Part shown: positions 59,707 to 64,000 of the stretch, in pieces
Layout of the letters: each line of letters begins with the position of its first letter
Position numbering within the stretch: position 1 is the first letter of the stretch
Program-made: the position numbers and the translations under genes
Origin: Polytrichum commune
Lineage: Eukaryota; Streptophyta; Polytrichopsida; Polytrichales; Polytrichaceae
Assembly (NCBI GenBank): GCA_950295325.1
Contig: OX485803.1
Coordinates: forward strand, 47,757,554-47,821,553
Reading direction: 5' to 3'
Length of the DNA: 64,000 bases
The notes under the pieces: generated by a model
Seen by the model: only the letters and a program-made list of their open reading frames with translations
The model's database searches: none
What the model was told of the DNA's origin: nothing

Positions 59707-59873
59707 GTCATAACATTATTCAGATTCATAATAATGTTCTTTGGGACTGGCAATATTTCATAGAATATTTTTGAATATTCTCCACATTCCGTCTGAATGA
59801 GGGGAATGTTCCGTCGAATACTATCAGTCCCACAAAACATTGTTATGGATCTGAATAATGTTTGGTTTATGAC
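59707..59873. repeat. 167-bp hairpin element
   Basis: The left arm (ACATTATTCAGATTCATAAT, then TGGGACTGGCAATATT) is matched in reverse by the right arm (AATACTATCAGTCCCAC, then CTGAATAATG). The outermost GTCATAA/TTATGAC also pair. Nearly the whole element can fold into one stem. Confidence 0.65.
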
Positions 59874-60066
59874 AAAAGACAAAACCCATTAACCAATGCA
59901 CAAATGTGTTGTGGCATGTATGGTAGTCATATGTTGGTTGAAACACACTCCAATTTTCACATCAAGTGTATGAAGCGCAATCGTTACCTCAAACAAATCT
60001 TATTTAGGTTAATCTTGTGTGTGCTCCAATCGCAACAATTTTATCTTATTTACGTTGTTCTGTTGA

Positions 60067-60200
60067 AGGTCCAAGATGACCTTAAACTATTGGGTGATAG
60101 TGGAGAGGTACCCATTTCCGAATGGAGTGATTGGCGGTTCGATACCCGCTGTAAAATCTTCTCTCTACTTGACAAAAAAGAAACTAGCTAGGTAGGCAGG
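60067..60200 (+). mobile_element. tRNA-derived SINE, copy 3
   Basis: It begins AGGTCCAAGATGACCTTAAA, continues GATAGTGGAGAGGTACCC and has the B-box in TTGGCGGTTCGATACCCGC, followed by CTCTCTACTTGAC and AAACTAGCTAGG. These align with the copies at 23444 and 26256 (reversed). The 3' end is not sharply defined and no target duplication was found. Confidence 0.65.
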
Positions 60201-62706
60201 AAGCCAAGAGCCTACCTAGTACCCACTGCAAGGTAGGTAGTAAACCCCACCCTGCACTAAGAAGATTCCTGAGTAGGGGAAGGCCAACAGGCTCAAATTC
60301 ATGTCGGATTGCCCGACACTGATTTTTAATTTATTTAAATATTGTGTCGTCAAAGTGTTATTGAAAATATAGCAACACGGACACAAGGTAGAGGTGCCTT
60401 AGATGGATATTTTTTCTCTCTTCACCCACTTCTAGTAGGATATAAACACACGCTTAGTATATTGATTCACTTATATATTGATTCAACATTGGTCATTACC
60501 ACGTCCATATGTAACTTGTTAGAGCGCCAAATTTAGTATGTAGCATGTTGCAATCTACCATAGTCTACTACGTTGGATCTTGCATTGTCTTGTGTGGTCC
60601 CATTAAGATGCATGATTGATTTTCATGTTGTATACACTATGGCATGCGATCTAGGTTTAATTTATAGTAACCACTTCCCATGTCCGACCACCGATATGTT
60701 ACGGTATGCGGCGTCGACGGCCGCACCTTATCGGTTGGGTTTCATCCATCTAGATTTGGATGGATGAATCTAGATGTGGAGAGGAAAGCTCCTAAGCGAG
60801 GAGCCTCCTCCTTGGCTTGGCATTCTTGCCAAGTCAAGTCTTGTGAGTGAGTGTGTGGAGAGAGCTTGTGTGAGGTGAAAATTACATGTTTTTGTAATAA
60901 ATCTTGAGTTCTTCTCCCCTTACTTACACTCTTGGATTCTCCCGTGGTGGAGTGAGAGATAGCTTGACTCATTGTGTGCATTTGAAGAGAGATTTAGAGC
61001 TCTTATGAGTGTTTGACTCTCGTCCTTCACTGTCGAGGTGTGTTGTTTATGTGTGACTTTGCTATGTTTTAGTGTTGTTTGTTAGTGCGGTTGGTACTCG
61101 AGCTGCAGTGACACACGATTGCTATTTACACGACAGATAAGATACCGGTGGAATGCATTTTCCACTATAGAAAAAACCATTTTAAAGAGGCTGAGAAACT
61201 AGAGGTTCCGGGAGGTTCATGCTTATATGTCGGTATCAATCTTGTTTTTCTTTTTTGTACTTAGAGAGTAATGAATACGTTTGCACATGTTAGAATATGA
61301 CCACTGGTGGCATGTTGTTGTTTCCATTATGAGACCACATGTTAAGGTTCGTGGCACCTATCATGAACTATTAACTATAATGGATATATTAACTACCTAT
61401 ACGTATTATGTTGAAATACAAACAAAAAGAAAATGGAAACATGTGCACACAATTGAAGCAAGTTTGTTGTTGAAAAGACACGCAAGATGTGAAGTTCTTA
61501 TGTCAAACCCACACTCATGCTTTGCAGTCACCAATGCATTGCCTAAAGAAACTTGTTGTTGTCACCTCCAAAAGTTCTATGTAAGCCACTTTGAATTGCA
61601 ACCTCTTTCTTATCACTTGTGGCTCCATCATTTGTTTTCCTCCAAGCTTTGAAGATCGCCACACTAGCGACAATTGAAGTGATGAAACAACATGTGGATG
61701 ATAAAAAATTCATCCAAATGCATACATTTTCATCCAATACATGTTAATTTCATCTTCTTTCTTTCTTCAATTATTTTTTGGGAGTATTATGATGGTCGAA
61801 TGGATGAAAAATGATGGACTGTTGTATTGGGGTTGGAATATAGCGATCACACCCCCGCCCCCAAAAAATAATAATAAATAATAAATAAATTTTTGTGACC
61901 TTGTTCACTACGCTAACTGATTACCAAGCATTTTCTATTTCTACTTGAACCATTCTTTGACAAGTATAATCATACATATTTTTTACATGAATTAGTACAC
62001 TAGATATTGCATTGAGTACCATACGGTATATTTTTTGTCATTGCGGTAACTTTTCTCATGACCCTTCTTTGGAATAGTAAATATACAAGTATTGTCATCC
62101 CAACTTACAGTTACATAATGAAAATTTACAAAGTTTGGTATTACCCACATCCTAACATGTCCACAATGAAACTATTCTCATGTATTATTGAAAATTGGAT
62201 GGAAAAAAGTCACGTCGTAAGCGACGTTACTTACAACACTTCAAATCTATAACGCCCAATTTTATTTTTTGGTACAAGGAACGACGAATAATGTTAGGTT
62301 CACATTTAGTGTGGGTGACACTACACAGGCAGTTTACGATAAGTATCAAACAAGACAAATAGAATCGGTCACACTAATTCAATTATTGACTGTAATATGT
62401 TTTCCATTAACAATACTTAACATAACATCCTCTCCGTATTTATCCTCTAAAATAAGGGAACCACATATAACGAGGCCCGCTTATAAACAGATGAGACATC
62501 GATTAGTTAAGCTTAAGTGAAGCAGTATTCCCCTTGATTAGTGCCCAAGTGGCAGAAGTGGCTCCTGCAAGTGACACGTGGCTGCCACGTGGCGAGTCCC
62601 CCCCCCCCCAGGCCATGCAGCTTGGCAGGGGCCTCCCAGATTGGGGGGACCGGAGCCCTGTAAGTTAATGCCCCCTCCCACTTGACTTTGTCAAATAACC
62701 AAAGTA

Positions 62707-63118
62707 CTCCCTCCGTTTCAAAATAAACGTTACGTTTTAAAAAATCCGTGGGCTTAAGGTTATTTTTCACACTTTTAACACAAAACTGAGTGCATTGCAT
62801 AGCTTTCACTAAGCACTTTCCAGCGAGCTAAGGGTGTCCATAGTAACACCCGTTCATCGTCATTGACGATTGACACCGACTGATCTCACACATAAAAACC
62901 GCGTTGACGTGCATCGATGTTGTCAAGTCCAAATGTCAAGTGTTAACCAAGTGTAAATTGTTATTTGACTTGGTGGTTCATCAGCAACAACATTTACATT
63001 GTTCCCGGCAACATTCTAGTTTGTTTGGTGAAGTTTGAGAGAAATTTCACCAAACGTAACTTTTATTTCGTAACGTGGTTTATGTCCAAACGTAGCTTTT
63101 CTTTTGAAAGGGAGGGAG
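62707..63118. mobile_element. Stowaway-like MITE with TA duplication
   Basis: Left end CTCCCTCCGTTTCAAAATAA and reversed right end CTCCCTCCCTTTCAAAAGAA are the classic Stowaway (Tc1/mariner) terminus. TA flanks both sides (62705-62706 and 63119-63120). The second block ACGTTACGTTT/AAACGTAGC is also inverted. It is 412 bp and non-coding. Confidence 0.88.
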
Positions 63119-63120
63119 TA

Positions 63121-64000
63121 TTTCTTTAAAACCGGGTAAAGCTCCCTCGGTTATAGGGGAGGCATCCGGCTATCCCAATACACTTGCAAGAACTTGCTCT
63201 GGAGATTTTTGAGTAGGTTTTAGTTAGGTAGCTTTCACACGTGTTCATTGTTTTATATGCCATGCAATCAATGTTGGGTAGTTTTGGTCCCATCCCCAAA
63301 TGCCTTACTACTCATCTATCTTGTCAATGGAGCTCCTTGTGCCCTCATAGCTAAGATTAAAAAGCAACCAATCACAAGGCCGGGAGGCGACACTTTTAAA
63401 GGTCCTACATTCTTGCCTCATGTCTAGGTACCGATGGGAGGGTGGGTGCTTGAGGCTTATTTTAAAGCCTTCACGTTTAAGCCATGCCGTATCACTTGCC
63501 AACTAGGCTCAACACTAGATAATGTCGATGGTGTAAAGGTTGGGTTGTATGAACCAACTTTTAGTCTTAGCTAAAGTCAAGTGGGAAGGGGGGCATAAGT
63601 TAGTACTTAGTAGAGTGTGGAACTAGTCTGCTCGTACAAAAGACCAAGTGGCATTGACGAAGCTCGCAACTTACACGTGTCTAAAGCTGCAACAACCCAG
63701 AAGGGTAAGGTATATGGGTGTCCAAAGTAGCAAAAAATAACCTAATAACATACCTTATACACCCTAATAGGGGCATTGCCACCAGTAGTTGCACTGAACT
63801 GCAAAATGGATGCTCTAAAGTTAAGTTCAGTGGTCTCTGTAATACCGCCCTCCGTAATGCCACTATCTCTCTCTTATATCCCCAAACCCTAGGGAACAGA
63901 TGTGCTTAGTTCAAGTCTCCCTCCTTGTTGTCACGTTTCCCTCTCATATATCATGGGTTTCGACATAAAAATGACCCACCAAAGATTTCAACTCACATGC
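63121..64000. other. spacer at the window end
   Basis: I see no gene, RNA or defined repeat here. Short open frames on both strands are unremarkable. Confidence 0.5.

Larger units (their letters stand above)
59428..62706. other. spacer with hairpin element, SINE copy 3 and an unrecognised frame
   Basis: No gene is well supported. A 167-bp hairpin lies at 59707-59873 and a SINE at 60067. A 121-codon ATG frame at 61287-61652 contains no recognised domain. The stretch 60790-61100 ends in TTGGTACTCGAGC, which weakly resembles a copia primer site. Near 62550-62650 there is a GC-rich patch with a C-run. Confidence 0.45.

Noticed and set aside
60110-60160. tRNA gene suggested by GGTTCGATACC
   Set aside because: Only the B-box is good; no cloverleaf can be completed, and the flanks match the SINE copies at 23444 and 26256.
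60790-61110. Possible LTR end with a copia-like primer site (TTGGTACTCGAGC)
   Set aside because: The match to the usual TGGTATCAGAGC is only partial, no second LTR or target duplication was found, and no gag-pol coding follows.
61287-61652. 121-codon plus-strand frame
   Set aside because: No recognised domain, no supporting splice structure and no neighbouring gene signals. It stays a possible but unsupported hypothetical.

Overview
The window is plant nuclear DNA. It carries spliced genes with GT-AG introns, a TRF-like Myb protein, a GT47 arabinosyltransferase-like enzyme, a plant-type hAT transposase, many MITEs, and a tRNA-derived SINE. The AT-rich spacers with frequent long G/C homopolymers, and the style of the degenerate transposase and LINE remnants, make me think of a non-seed land plant (bryophyte, lycophyte or fern). 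I cannot name the species.

Layout. (1) 1-9,350: one minus-strand gene, nine coding exons between 787 and 5704, encoding a 732-residue TRF-like (TRFL) protein with a C-terminal Myb/telobox. It probably has a ~2.9 kb intron in its 5' UTR and a GA/CT-rich, GC-rich leader and promoter at about 8.5-9.3 kb. (2) 9.35-45 kb: a gene-free repeat block. It holds several MITE families, many with readable target duplications (TNA for Harbinger-like, TA for mariner-like). It also holds a foldback family (three copies), a SINE family (two copies here, a third at 60 kb), tandem arrays of ~95, ~161 and ~269 bp, and an array of short dyads. A young hAT element with a perfect 8-bp duplication sits inside a Harbinger-like element. 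An old minus-strand LINE makes much of 36.9-43.6 kb GT-rich on the plus strand. (3) 45.1-54.9 kb: the plus-strand genes. A broken duplicate of a G-patch gene (45.1-47.2 kb) lies directly before an ARAD1-like GT47 gene (five coding exons, 477 residues). The intact G-patch gene follows (four coding exons, 215 residues, one GC-AG intron, overlapping uORFs). (4) 55-64 kb: a decayed transposase-like stretch, two more copies of the GTTTACACC MITE family, the third SINE, a small hairpin element and a Stowaway-like element.

The three genes do not look functionally linked. Their products suggest nuclear DNA binding, Golgi wall-polysaccharide synthesis, and RNA-processing-type G-patch functions. The most interesting local relationships are that the GT47 gene lies immediately downstream of the duplicated G-patch promoter and 5' exons, and that the repeats record a readable order of insertions (foldback then SINE; Harbinger-like then hAT; MITE then tandem amplification of its end plus host flank). 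All exon models come from reading splice sites and frame by eye. Every coding exon in the three gene models keeps frame across its junctions.
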